Shown: one piece after another, positions 37,791-45,614 of the stretch
Position numbering within the stretch: the stretch's first letter is position 1
Layout: each line of letters begins with the position of its first letter
IMG/VR virus record: IMGVR_UViG_3300015263_000599
Coordinates: 1-64,000 of that record
DNA length: 64,000 nucleotides
Direction: 5' to 3' (one strand)
Source: a virus
Notes under the pieces: model-generated
Told to the model about the DNA's origin: nothing
What the model saw: only the letters and a program-made list of their open reading frames with translations
Database searches by the model: none
Made by a program: the position numbers and the translations under genes

Positions 37791-39347
37791 ATGAGCGATG
37801 ACACGACGATGACGAAAGCACGCATCGTGGCAATGGCGATGATCTGGTTTTTCATCCTCGGTATCGTCGTGGTGGCGTGGAAGTTCTGGTGGGCTCCTCG
37901 ACAGCAGGAGATTGCTCAGAACGAACAGGAGCAGCACGAGCAAGAAGTGCTGGACAGAACCAGTTCACAAAGCCGCTACAAGTACGAACTCAACTGGGCG
38001 ATGGACGGGTTTTCCGGCTACGCCCCGTTCCGAAGCCAGATGTTTCGTGATGAGATGGGTCGCTTCGGCGGCAAAGTCAACATCATTGATGACAAGGCCA
38101 ACTACACCGAACGTCTGGGCAACCTCCAGAGCGGCAAGGTGGACATGGCTGTCTTTACCATCGACGCCCTTTACAAAGCATCCGCAGAGTTGGGAGACAT
38201 CCCGGCCACGATTGTCGATTTCATCGATGAGACCAAGGGCGCAGATGCCATGGTCGGGCCGGGAGGATTATTCCCCAACATTGACTCCCTCAACGATCCT
38301 GATTTGAAGATTGTTTGCACTCCCGATTCGCCATCGGAGACGCTGGCACGGGTGGTGATGGCATACTTCAACCTGACCCACATCTCGGACAAGAACTTCG
38401 AGTTCGTTGATGGGGCAGCAGCGGTGTTCGACGCATACAAGAATTCGAAACCCACAGACAAGAAAGTCTTCGTGTTGTGGGAACCTTACGTCAGCCGCAT
38501 TGTGTCCAACCCTGACTACCATGTCATTGTGGACTCATCGAAATTCCGTGGCTACATCGTCGATGTCATTGTGGTCAACAGAGACTTTCTGGTGAAGCAC
38601 GAAGACATGGTGACGGAAGCCGTTAAGGCATATCGAACAACGATCTTCAACAACCGTCGTTCGCCCGACATGGTTGCATTGGTGCAAGCAGATGCTCAAC
38701 AAATTGGTGAGCCGGTGACTCAGGATCAGGCTGTGAAGTTGGTTGGAAACATTTGGTGGAAGAACACACAAGAGAGTTTCGGCCACTTCGGTTTGACCAG
38801 CGGCACAGGGCTGCAACACATCGAGGATATCTGCAACAACATTGCTCGTGTGCTGGTGCGAACTGGTGCCATCCAAAGTGATCCGACAGGTGGGCAACCC
38901 AACAAGTTGTACTACGATGGCATCATGCGGAAGTTGTTCGACTCATCATGGCATCCCGGATTCGCTCAAGAGACGGTGCGGAAAGAGAAGACTCTTGCCG
39001 TGCTGTCGGACGACGAATGGAAAGCCTTGAAGCCAGTCGGAACCTTACAAGTTCCACGACTGGTGTTTGCCAGAGGAACGGAACGCCTCTCAGATCGCAG
39101 CTTTGCGACACTCGACGAACTGGCAAACAAGCTGGAGTCGTGGCCGCAATACTACTTGGTTGTGAGAGGCAACGTGTCTTCCGAAGGAGATGTGGATGCC
39201 AACCGCCAGTTGGCCCAATCTCGTGCAGATGCTACTATCGAGTATCTGGTTGGGAAGGGCGTGGCCCGACAGCGAATCCATGCTGAAACCAGTCATCCCA
39301 ACGGTTCTTCTACAGTGGCCTTCATTCTGGGCGAAGTGCCGTACTAG
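37791..39347 (+). CDS. Membrane-anchored NMT1-type binding protein with OmpA-like tail
   Basis: A 518-residue protein. An N-terminal membrane helix (IVAMAMIWFFILGIVVVAWK) is followed by a short coiled region. A substrate-binding domain (YKYELNWAMDGFSGYAPFRS, then AVFTIDALYKASAELG, and VLWEPYVSRIV) spans about 65-360. An OmpA-like domain (PRLVFARGTERLSDRSFATL, then QSRADATIEYLVGKGV) lies at the C-terminus. It is a second version of the 34500 architecture, anchored by a helix instead of secreted. Confidence 0.72.
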   Translation: MSDDTTMTKARIVAMAMIWFFILGIVVVAWKFWWAPRQQEIAQNEQEQHEQEVLDRTSSQSRYKYELNWAMDGFSGYAPFRSQMFRDEMGRFGGKVNIIDDKANYTERLGNLQSGKVDMAVFTIDALYKASAELGDIPATIVDFIDETKGADAMVGPGGLFPNIDSLNDPDLKIVCTPDSPSETLARVVMAYFNLTHISDKNFEFVDGAAAVFDAYKNSKPTDKKVFVLWEPYVSRIVSNPDYHVIVDSSKFRGYIVDVIVVNRDFLVKHEDMVTEAVKAYRTTIFNNRRSPDMVALVQADAQQIGEPVTQDQAVKLVGNIWWKNTQESFGHFGLTSGTGLQHIEDICNNIARVLVRTGAIQSDPTGGQPNKLYYDGIMRKLFDSSWHPGFAQETVRKEKTLAVLSDDEWKALKPVGTLQVPRLVFARGTERLSDRSFATLDELANKLESWPQYYLVVRGNVSSEGDVDANRQLAQSRADATIEYLVGKGVARQRIHAETSHPNGSSTVAFILGEVPY

Positions 39348-39364
39348 GAGTTTGGGGATGTTCA

Positions 39365-40102
39365 ATGAGCAAAGATTTACGCAAGCAGATTCTACTCGAC
39401 CTGTTTATCACGCCAGCGACGGTGATCCCATTCCTGATCGGAGGGACGCTGTTGATGCTGTCGGCGATACTGGGCGGGTACTCGGCATTCCTTGGGTTTG
39501 TCGGGATTCTCCTGTCTTTTGGAGCTTTGTTGACTAACTGGGTATTCAACCTCGGAAAGATCAGCCGCAACGCCGTGAAGCGGTTGCACCAACAGGAGAA
39601 ACAACAACGAGAAGCGGAACTAGATGCCCTCGATGCAAAACTCGTAACGAATAAAGATCCACGGGATCAAACGGCTCTGCGAAATCTGCGAGCTTTATAC
39701 AACTCGTTCTGTGACGATTTGCATGACGGCAAGGTCACTCGCAATGTGCCTCCAAAGCTGTTGCAGTTGATCGAAGAAATTTTCGGCGAGTGTGTGACCA
39801 ATCTGAGTCGTGCATGGGACATCTGGAACACCTCTCGCAGCCTTCAAGGCGATCTCAAAGAGAAGCTCTTGGAGCAGCGAGAAAACCTGATCGTAGAAGT
39901 TGAGAGCAGTGTCCACATCTTGGCAGAAACGATCAACGAAGTTCGGGCGTTGAAGCTGAAGACTGATGCGGGTGAAATGGAGCGTTTGAGGCAGAAACTT
40001 GTGTCTCAATTGCAGGTCGCTAAAGCGACAGAAGAAAGCGTGGCGTCACTCGACGCAGAACTCAACTCGAAGAGTTACGACGAGTACGCCGATTACAAAT
40101 GA
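39365..40102 (+). CDS. Membrane protein with cytoplasmic coiled coil
   Basis: A 245-residue protein with two adjacent membrane helices at residues 14-60 (TPATVIPFLIGGTLLMLSAI, then FLGFVGILLSFGALLTNWVF) and a long helical, charged remainder (RLHQQEKQQREAELDALDAK, later LVSQLQVAKATEESVASLDA). This topology suits a membrane partner for the PspA-like protein encoded next. No catalytic motif. Confidence 0.68.
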   Translation: MSKDLRKQILLDLFITPATVIPFLIGGTLLMLSAILGGYSAFLGFVGILLSFGALLTNWVFNLGKISRNAVKRLHQQEKQQREAELDALDAKLVTNKDPRDQTALRNLRALYNSFCDDLHDGKVTRNVPPKLLQLIEEIFGECVTNLSRAWDIWNTSRSLQGDLKEKLLEQRENLIVEVESSVHILAETINEVRALKLKTDAGEMERLRQKLVSQLQVAKATEESVASLDAELNSKSYDEYADYK

Positions 40103-40109
40103 GTTGACC

Positions 40110-40137
40110 TTTACAGGCCAGTCTCGATCCCTACAAT
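40110..40137 (+). promoter_or_regulatory. Sigma-70 promoter for the PspA-like gene
   Basis: TTTACA, a 16-nt spacer, then TACAAT; a TTGACC hexamer sits directly before it. It lies about 40 nt upstream of the 40177 start, so this gene has its own host-type promoter inside the cluster. Confidence 0.7.
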
Positions 40138-40176
40138 GGATCGGATGGCATCGCACGACAAAAGGAGATTGCGACG

Positions 40177-40968
40177 ATGGGACGATACTTCAAAGCCCTC
40201 TGGTACATGTTGACCGGGCGATTCAGTGCAGCAGCCGACGCACTGCAAAGCAACAAGTATGTGATGGCGGCGACCTACGACAAGTCGATTGAGAAAGGTG
40301 CGGATCGTTTCAATACGGTGAAAGACGCCGTAGCGAAGCTGATGAGCATCGAGCAAGATCGGGTGGCTACCATCAAGACGCTCTCGGGGGATGTCGAGAG
40401 TCTGACGAAGAAGATGAATGGCGCACAAGTCGCCATGCAGAAGCGAATCAACGCTCTCAAAGCCGAGGGCAAGACCAAGGAACAAATCGAGGCCGATGCC
40501 GAGTTCATCAAGCATCGTGGGGCCTTCATGGATATGAAGTCCACGATTGCTGAGAAGGATGCCCGGATCGGCGAACTCGAAGAAGACCTGAAGAACCGTC
40601 GCCAGCAGATCGCCACCTACAAGGCAGAACTGCAACAGATGCAACGTCAGCAAGCTTCTCTCAAAGAAGAGAAACACGAAGCTCTGGCCGACGTGGCGAT
40701 TGCCGAACAGGCAGAAGCCATCAACTCTGTGCTGGCCGGTATCTCAGAAGACACTACAGACAAGGATTTGCAAGCAGCACGAGAAGCTCGTAAGGCAGCC
40801 AAAGCCAAAGCGGCAATCACCTCCGAACTGGCAGGTAACGATGCACGGCTGGCCGAGAACGAGTACCTTCAGTATGCTGCTGAATCTGAAGCTGACAGCG
40901 AGCTTGATGATCTGCTCGACTGGGGCGAGAGCGATTCGGAAATGAAGGATGTGCAAATCCCCGAGTAA
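40177..40968 (+). CDS. PspA/IM30-like membrane-remodelling protein
   Basis: A 263-residue, almost entirely helical protein: an amphipathic N-terminus (MGRYFKALWYMLTGRFSAAA) then a long coiled coil (AEKDARIGELEEDLKNRRQQ, then AELQQMQRQQASLKEEKHEA). Size and layout fit PspA/IM30/ESCRT-III-like proteins that coat and repair stressed inner membranes. The acidic C-terminus (SELDDLLDWGESDSEM) is unusual. In a phage it could protect membrane potential during infection or resist rival phages that damage the membrane. Confidence 0.65.
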   Translation: MGRYFKALWYMLTGRFSAAADALQSNKYVMAATYDKSIEKGADRFNTVKDAVAKLMSIEQDRVATIKTLSGDVESLTKKMNGAQVAMQKRINALKAEGKTKEQIEADAEFIKHRGAFMDMKSTIAEKDARIGELEEDLKNRRQQIATYKAELQQMQRQQASLKEEKHEALADVAIAEQAEAINSVLAGISEDTTDKDLQAAREARKAAKAKAAITSELAGNDARLAENEYLQYAAESEADSELDDLLDWGESDSEMKDVQIPE

Positions 40969-40985
40969 CTCAAGCCCAATCGACA

Positions 40986-41004
40986 CGACCGGATGTTCCG
41001 GTCG
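40986..41004. promoter_or_regulatory. Intercistronic hairpin CGACCGGA / TCCGGTCG
   Basis: A perfect 8-bp stem with a TGT loop lies between the PspA-like and lipoprotein genes, with no T-run. It probably influences mRNA processing. Confidence 0.4.
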
Positions 41005-41032
41005 AAACATCACCTACAAGGAGTGAAGGACA

Positions 41033-42157
41033 ATGAAGCGAATTGCAATTTTTGGAATGTTGCTCGCTGTGACAACCCTCATCGGTTGCGGCGGCAACGA
41101 CGGTGGCGATGCTGCCCCCGACAACAGCGGAGAACAGGCCAGCGGCCAAACCGGACAAACCAGCAACGACAGCTATCCAGCGTTTGTCCACACAGCGTCA
41201 GAGTATCCCTCGTGGTCAACCTTCATGGTGGCCGCAAAAGCAGGGCTCATCAATCCCGAGCAGGGCGGTCAGCACGGCACTCTGGAAACCAAGTACGGCG
41301 TCGATGTCGTGCTTCAGGTGAAGGACTACGATCCGTGCATCACCCTCTATGCCAACGGCACCTGTGATTCAACGTGTATCACCAACATGGATGCCCTGAA
41401 TCCCGCCATGGGACGCAAGACAACGATCATCATGCCGACCAGCACCTCAGCCGGTGCCGACAAGGTGATTGCTGTGGGCGCAACATCCATTGACGATCTG
41501 AAGGGATTGACCACCTACGGTCTGGCGAAGAGTGTCAGCCAATACTGCTTTGTGCGAGGTTTGCAGACGCAAGGTCTCAATCCGGCTGATTTCCAGTTCA
41601 AGAATCTCGATCCTGCCCCGGCTGCTACTGCTTTGCAGACTGGCAGCGGCGACGTGAAGGCGATCTCTGTCTGGAATCCGTTTGCCCTTCAGACTCTCCG
41701 CACCAACAAGGACGCCAAGGAAATCTTCTCGTCCACGACGATCCCAGAAGAGATCATCGACTGCGTGGTGATCGGCAATGATTCGTTGGAGAAGCCCAAG
41801 GGCAAGGAGTATGCTGCCTGCCTTTGCGAAATCTTCTATGAAGTCAACAAGCGTCTGAACTCTTCGGACAGCAGTGTCTCTGACGCCACACTGACGGCGT
41901 TGGGCGAAGACTTCTCGAAGCTACCTCTCGAAGACATGCGAATCGTCGTGCAGGAAACTCGATTCTACGGAACGCCTGCTGCCGGTATCGCTCTGTTCGA
42001 GAATCAGAAGTTCCAGACGCAGACCATGCCCACTGTGATCACGACATGCCAGCAGATCGGCGTGCTCGAAGAAGGACAGCAGCCTACTGTCGGCTTCAAT
42101 GACGACAGCAAGCAACTCAACTTCACGACGGAGTTCATGCGTCAGGCATCTCAGTAA
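41033..42157 (+). CDS. NMT1-type substrate-binding lipoprotein
   Basis: A 374-residue lipoprotein: lipobox LIGCGG after a short signal peptide, then an acidic, low-complexity linker (GGDAAPDNSGEQ). The binding domain follows (YPSWSTFMVAAKAGLI, then AISVWNPFALQTLRTNKDA, and PIEDMRI-like tail). It is the third solute-binding protein of the module and the nearest to the permease, so probably the main one for the transporter. Its stop codon directly abuts the tRNA-like gene. Confidence 0.8.
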   Translation: MKRIAIFGMLLAVTTLIGCGGNDGGDAAPDNSGEQASGQTGQTSNDSYPAFVHTASEYPSWSTFMVAAKAGLINPEQGGQHGTLETKYGVDVVLQVKDYDPCITLYANGTCDSTCITNMDALNPAMGRKTTIIMPTSTSAGADKVIAVGATSIDDLKGLTTYGLAKSVSQYCFVRGLQTQGLNPADFQFKNLDPAPAATALQTGSGDVKAISVWNPFALQTLRTNKDAKEIFSSTTIPEEIIDCVVIGNDSLEKPKGKEYAACLCEIFYEVNKRLNSSDSSVSDATLTALGEDFSKLPLEDMRIVVQETRFYGTPAAGIALFENQKFQTQTMPTVITTCQQIGVLEEGQQPTVGFNDDSKQLNFTTEFMRQASQ

Positions 42158-42339
42158 GGGCCAATAGCTCAGCGGTAGAGCACTCGTTGATTTCGTGGAG
42201 TATGCGTGACCGAGCTTGGTAAGGTGCGTGATTCTTCACGGTACGGACTTAAAAAGCCGTGGGAAGTTCGAATCTTCTCGCCAATGCTGTGCGAAATCGA
42301 TGAGAAGGGGGTGGGTTCGAGCCTCACCTTGGTCCACCA
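42158..42339 (+). tRNA. Chimeric tRNA: anticodon loop replaced by a second tRNA-like domain
   Basis: The outer body is a canonical tRNA: acceptor GGGCCAA (42158-42164) with TTGGTCC (42329-42335), discriminator A, encoded CCA; D-arm GCTC-AGCGGTA-GAGC; T-arm GGTGGG-TTCGAGC-CTCACC (6 bp). In place of an anticodon loop, CTCGTTGATTTCG (42183-42195) pairs over all 13 positions with CGAAATCGATGAG (42292-42304), with two wobble pairs. The enclosed domain is itself tRNA-like: closing stem AGTAT.GCG / CGC.CA.ATGCT, D-like arm ACC-GAGCTTGGTAA-GGT, hairpin CGTGA-TTCT-TCACG, arm ACGG-ACTTAAAAAG-CCGT containing CTTAAAA (the anticodon loop of Leu-UAA tRNAs), and T-arm GGAAG-TTCGAAT-CTTCT. It starts at the base after the lipoprotein stop. 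It may be a scaffolded regulatory RNA, a nested tRNA, or a decayed fusion. Confidence 0.7.
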
Positions 42340-42345
42340 AACACC

Positions 42346-42381
42346 AAGCCCGTCCGTCCCAAGCGACGGGCGGGCTTTTTT
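42346..42381 (+). terminator. Strong terminator after the tRNA-like gene
   Basis: AAGCCCGTCCGTC / GACGGGCGGGCTT-type stem followed by TTTTTT. It ends the lipoprotein and tRNA-like transcript. A weak TACAAT box follows at about 42409 before the permease gene. Confidence 0.85.
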
Positions 42382-42443
42382 GCTAAACCCCTCTCCAAAT
42401 TATCCTTACAATGCTGATGACCTCATAACGAAGGAAACCGGAT

Positions 42444-43391
42444 ATGTTGGGCGGCTTACTCGCAGGGATTGTTCTCATCCTTTTGGGATGGCTGCTCGTT
42501 GTGTTCAGCGGTTCTGGACGGATCAAGCAACATCTTACGACTCGCAGCAAAATCATTTGGGGAGTCGCAGGTGTCTCTGTGCTGGCTGTGACCTATAGCT
42601 GGCTCTCTTTTCGCCAACACGAACGCAACCCCGACGACACCACGATTCCGACATTCAGTCAGTTGGCACATGGGTTCATGCGAACCGTCACGCCATCTTC
42701 CGACGACAAAGAGAACGCTTTACGAGTGGCCTTCGGCCAACCCACGCAAGAGAAAACTTTCTGGCAGAAAGTTCAATCGACTTGGCTCTATCAAGACTCT
42801 GTGGCGACTTATGGTCGTCTCATCAAAGGTCTAGTGTGGGGCTGCATGTTGTCCATTGTTCTCGGCACACTCATGGGATGCTACGAGTGGCTAGGGAGTT
42901 TCCTGTTGCCTCCGCTTGCTCTGCTTGCCAAGACGCCGGGGACAGCCATGCTGGCCGTCTTCTTTGTGATCGTCGGCACTGGCGAGCCAATGTTCATTAC
43001 GATGATTGGCTTCGGGGTTCTCCCGACGCTGACACAAACGATCTACTTGGCGGCGAAGGACGATCTTCATAGAGAGCAGATCGATAAGGCATATACGCTC
43101 GGTGCGGACAACACTGAACTTGTATGCAATGTCGTGTTTCCTCAGATACTTCCGAAGGTGATCGACAGCGTGCGATTGCAAATCGGGCCAGCTATGGTAT
43201 TCTTGATTGCCGCCGAAATGTTGGTCGGCGATGTCGGCATGGGATACCAAATCCGAATGCAGCAAAGGCTGCAACAGATGAACATCGTTTACAACTACTT
43301 GTTCTTGCTAGGGATCACCGGTCTGCTTATGGATCAAGCCATGATTCGTCTGCGGCAATGGTTGTGCCCGTGGTTCGACATCAAAAGGTAG
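42444..43391 (+). CDS. ABC transporter permease (SsuC/NMT1 type)
   Basis: A 315-residue membrane protein with about six membrane segments (LAGIVLILLGWLLVVFSGSG near the start, WGCMLSIVLGTLMGCYEW, PPLALLAKTPGTAMLAVFFV and others). The cytoplasmic EAA loop is recognisable in DKAYTLGADNTELVCNVVFP followed by QILPKV. It pairs with the ATPase encoded 3 bp downstream. The substrate cannot be deduced; NMT1/SsuA-type systems move sulfonates, pyrimidine precursors or similar small organics. Confidence 0.87.
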   Translation: MLGGLLAGIVLILLGWLLVVFSGSGRIKQHLTTRSKIIWGVAGVSVLAVTYSWLSFRQHERNPDDTTIPTFSQLAHGFMRTVTPSSDDKENALRVAFGQPTQEKTFWQKVQSTWLYQDSVATYGRLIKGLVWGCMLSIVLGTLMGCYEWLGSFLLPPLALLAKTPGTAMLAVFFVIVGTGEPMFITMIGFGVLPTLTQTIYLAAKDDLHREQIDKAYTLGADNTELVCNVVFPQILPKVIDSVRLQIGPAMVFLIAAEMLVGDVGMGYQIRMQQRLQQMNIVYNYLFLLGITGLLMDQAMIRLRQWLCPWFDIKR

Positions 43392-43394
43392 GTC

Positions 43395-44357
43395 ATGTCG
43401 GTGAACAACATAGCGTTAAACATCAAAGGTGTCAGTCAGTGGTTCGGCGATAACCGTGTGCTGTACGACATCAATCTGAAAATCGTGCAAGGTCAGTTCG
43501 TCGCACTCGTAGGAGAAAGCGGATGCGGAAAGAGCACTTTGCTTCGTGCCATTCTCGGGACTCTCCCGCCCAAGGAAGGCACCATCGAAACTGACGGAAT
43601 TCCCGTCACTGGCCCCAACCACAACGTCGGCGTCGTCTACCAGCATTACGACTTGTATGATTGGATGACAGCCGAGAAGAACGTCGCCTTCGGCCCCATG
43701 CTGCATCAGACCAGCATTTGGAATCGCACGTTCGGGTTCTTGAAATGGATGAAGTTGCGAAAGCAACACTTGGCGCAAGCGAGGGACATGCTGACTCGCT
43801 TCCGACTTGGCAACGCATATGATCGCTATCCTGCCGAGCTTTCGGGCGGGATGCAACAGCGGGTGGCGATTGCCCAAGCCCTCATCATGAAGCCGAAGAT
43901 TTTGCTTCTTGACGAGCCCTTTGGGGCTTTGGATGAGGCGACCAGAGAGGAACTGCAAGGGGTTCTTCTCATGCTCTATGCCGAAAACATGGAAGCTCGC
44001 AAGCGTGGTGAGATGCCGCCGTGGACGGTGATGATCATCACACATGAGCTTGATGAAGCCTTCTATGTGTCTGATCGAGTGATAGGACTCTCTCGACAGT
44101 GGTATGAAGACACCGACACGGGCCGCAAGGAAGGCAAGGCGTGCGGTGCAACTAAAGTCTGGGACAAATCCGCTCCCGTTTATCACCCTGACGATGAGCG
44201 TGACTTCAGCAGGTTCCACGATGCCAAGCTGGAGTTGCGAAGCAAGGTGATCAAAGCGGAGGCTCCCATGGAACGATCCGAACATGTCTCATTTTGGTCC
44301 GACCTAGAAAACGGAGTCGGATCAGGAGTCGCATTCACAAGGAGTCCTCATGTCTGA
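43395..44357 (+). CDS. ABC transporter ATPase
   Basis: A 320-residue nucleotide-binding subunit: Walker A GESGCGKSTLLRAILG, Q-loop YQHYDLYDW, signature LSGGMQQRVAIAQAL, Walker B ILLLDEPFGALDE, and H-loop VMIITHELDEAF. The C-terminal 80 residues extend beyond the usual 250 (YHPDDERDFSRFHDAKLE and after), perhaps a regulatory extension. The last codons overlap the CinA-like start by 8 nt. Confidence 0.93.
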   Translation: MSVNNIALNIKGVSQWFGDNRVLYDINLKIVQGQFVALVGESGCGKSTLLRAILGTLPPKEGTIETDGIPVTGPNHNVGVVYQHYDLYDWMTAEKNVAFGPMLHQTSIWNRTFGFLKWMKLRKQHLAQARDMLTRFRLGNAYDRYPAELSGGMQQRVAIAQALIMKPKILLLDEPFGALDEATREELQGVLLMLYAENMEARKRGEMPPWTVMIITHELDEAFYVSDRVIGLSRQWYEDTDTGRKEGKACGATKVWDKSAPVYHPDDERDFSRFHDAKLELRSKVIKAEAPMERSEHVSFWSDLENGVGSGVAFTRSPHV

Positions 44358-44910
44358 TTCAGTCGCCACGCCCGAAAGTTCCCTCAAATCGTTCGCAGAA
44401 TCGTGTGCGAATCTATTGGTGGAACTCAATGAGCGAGTCGTGTTCGCTGAAAGCTGCACGGGTGGAATGTTGAGTTCCACACTGGCCGGGGTTCCCGGCA
44501 TTTCGAGTTACCACTGTGGTTCATTGGTGACTTATCGTCCAAATTCAAAGAGACGCTGGTTGGGAGTCAACAAGTCCACCATCAACCAGTACACCACCGA
44601 AAGCAATGAAGTGGTGGAAGAGATGGCGTTGGGGGCTCTCAAGATGACTCCCGAGGCCAGTTGGTCGGTCGCCATCGTCGGACATCTGGGGCCAGATGCG
44701 CCCAAAGACAAGGACGGCCATGTGTGGATCGCCATTGGTCGTCGTTCACGGAAAGGCAACCTCAAGGTGAAGTCGATTTCCGAGCATGTCCTCGCTGGCA
44801 CAGATCGCATTCTGCGTCAACGGGCTGCCACAGAGACCGCTCTCACCCTGTTTTCGAGAGCCTTGGTGAACAAGTCGAGCAAAGACAATGGCAAGCGTCG
44901 GACGGCTTAA
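44350..44910 (+). CDS. pncC: CinA C-terminal domain / nicotinamide-nucleotide amidase
   Basis: A 186-residue stand-alone CinA C-terminal domain. Signature VVFAESCTGGMLSSTLAGVPG near residue 30, then SYHCGSLVTYRPNSK and later VAIVGHLGPDAPKDKDGHVW. PncC deamidates NMN to NaMN, recycling the by-product of DNA ligase and other NAD-consuming reactions. In a phage it could feed NAD synthesis during replication or counter NAD-depleting defence; both are inference. Confidence 0.85.
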   Translation: MSDSVATPESSLKSFAESCANLLVELNERVVFAESCTGGMLSSTLAGVPGISSYHCGSLVTYRPNSKRRWLGVNKSTINQYTTESNEVVEEMALGALKMTPEASWSVAIVGHLGPDAPKDKDGHVWIAIGRRSRKGNLKVKSISEHVLAGTDRILRQRAATETALTLFSRALVNKSSKDNGKRRTA

Positions 44911-45298
44911 AGAGATCGCCGAGCGGCAAATCCGCTCATGGCCTTTGTACGCCGACCGTCACAAAATTTGTGTTCGTGACATTGGGAACGGTGTCTGGCT
45001 GGGGTATCGAACATCCCCGTCCAACATCACCCATGGGACAAGCCATTTCGATGTCAACATCATTGGCAATGTCTTCTATGTCCTGTCTATCGCCGTCGCC
45101 CCAGAGGGGCGTGGCAAGGGGCACGGAGCGGCCCTCTACAGGGTCTTAGAAGACATCGCCTCGGAATGGGGTTGTCGAAGAGTCCAGATGACTCCCTCTG
45201 GATGTACATCAACTGGCGAAAGCCGAAAGGATTATCTGCTGCGACGAGGCTACAAGCCCTACGGCGACAGCGAAGTGATAAAGGTGCTGCATGACTGA
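44888..45298 (+). CDS. GNAT acetyltransferase
   Basis: A 136-residue protein. The acetyl-CoA site is VAPEGRGKGHGAALYRVLED with the conserved beta-bulge strand VLSIAVAP before it. The C-terminus (DYLLRRGYKPYGDSEVI) is the usual strand 7 pattern. It starts 23 nt inside pncC and ends 8 nt inside the next gene. The acceptor is unknown. Confidence 0.75.
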   Translation: MASVGRLKEIAERQIRSWPLYADRHKICVRDIGNGVWLGYRTSPSNITHGTSHFDVNIIGNVFYVLSIAVAPEGRGKGHGAALYRVLEDIASEWGCRRVQMTPSGCTSTGESRKDYLLRRGYKPYGDSEVIKVLHD

Positions 45299-45614
45299 GC
45301 AACGCAAACCCTTCACGCCCAAGCAGGCGGAAGACAAGAAGATCGAGGTCATTCCCCCTCAAGTCATCGAGGCTTTCGAGGAACTGATCGTCGAGAATCT
45401 CAGAGGCGGCACCGCCACCATCAAACAAGATGATGTGGTCAATCGGATTCACGAGAAGATGACAGGCGTGAAGACCCAAGAGATGTTCGACAAAGGATGG
45501 CTGGATGTCGAAGATCTCTTTCGCAAGGCTGGGTGGGAGGTCGAGTATGACAAACCCGGTTTCAATGAATCGTACCCGGCCACCTTCACCTTCTCGAAAA
45601 AGAGGAAACGATGA
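45291..45614 (+). CDS. Hypothetical phage protein
   Basis: A 107-residue protein overlapping both neighbours (ATGACTGA at the start, CGATGAG at the end). The helical core PQVIEAFEELIVENLRGGTA is followed by VVNRIHEKMTGVKTQEMFDK, and then DVEDLFRKAGWEVEYDKPGF. This is a pattern I associate with small conserved phage proteins of unknown function. It might be a small DNA-binding fold, but no motif proves it. Confidence 0.65.
   Translation: MTEQRKPFTPKQAEDKKIEVIPPQVIEAFEELIVENLRGGTATIKQDDVVNRIHEKMTGVKTQEMFDKGWLDVEDLFRKAGWEVEYDKPGFNESYPATFTFSKKRKR

Noticed and set aside
42158-42339. tmRNA or group I intron in a tRNA
   Set aside because: No tmRNA 5' signature or tag frame, and the 120-nt insert is too short and lacks group I core sequences.
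42158-42339. Selenocysteine tRNA
   Set aside because: The 13-bp acceptor plus T-stem total is suggestive, but the encoded discriminator, D-arm and missing UCA anticodon do not fit.
43416-44285. Minus-strand 289-codon open frame
   Set aside because: Antisense to the ABC ATPase with intact Walker and signature motifs.
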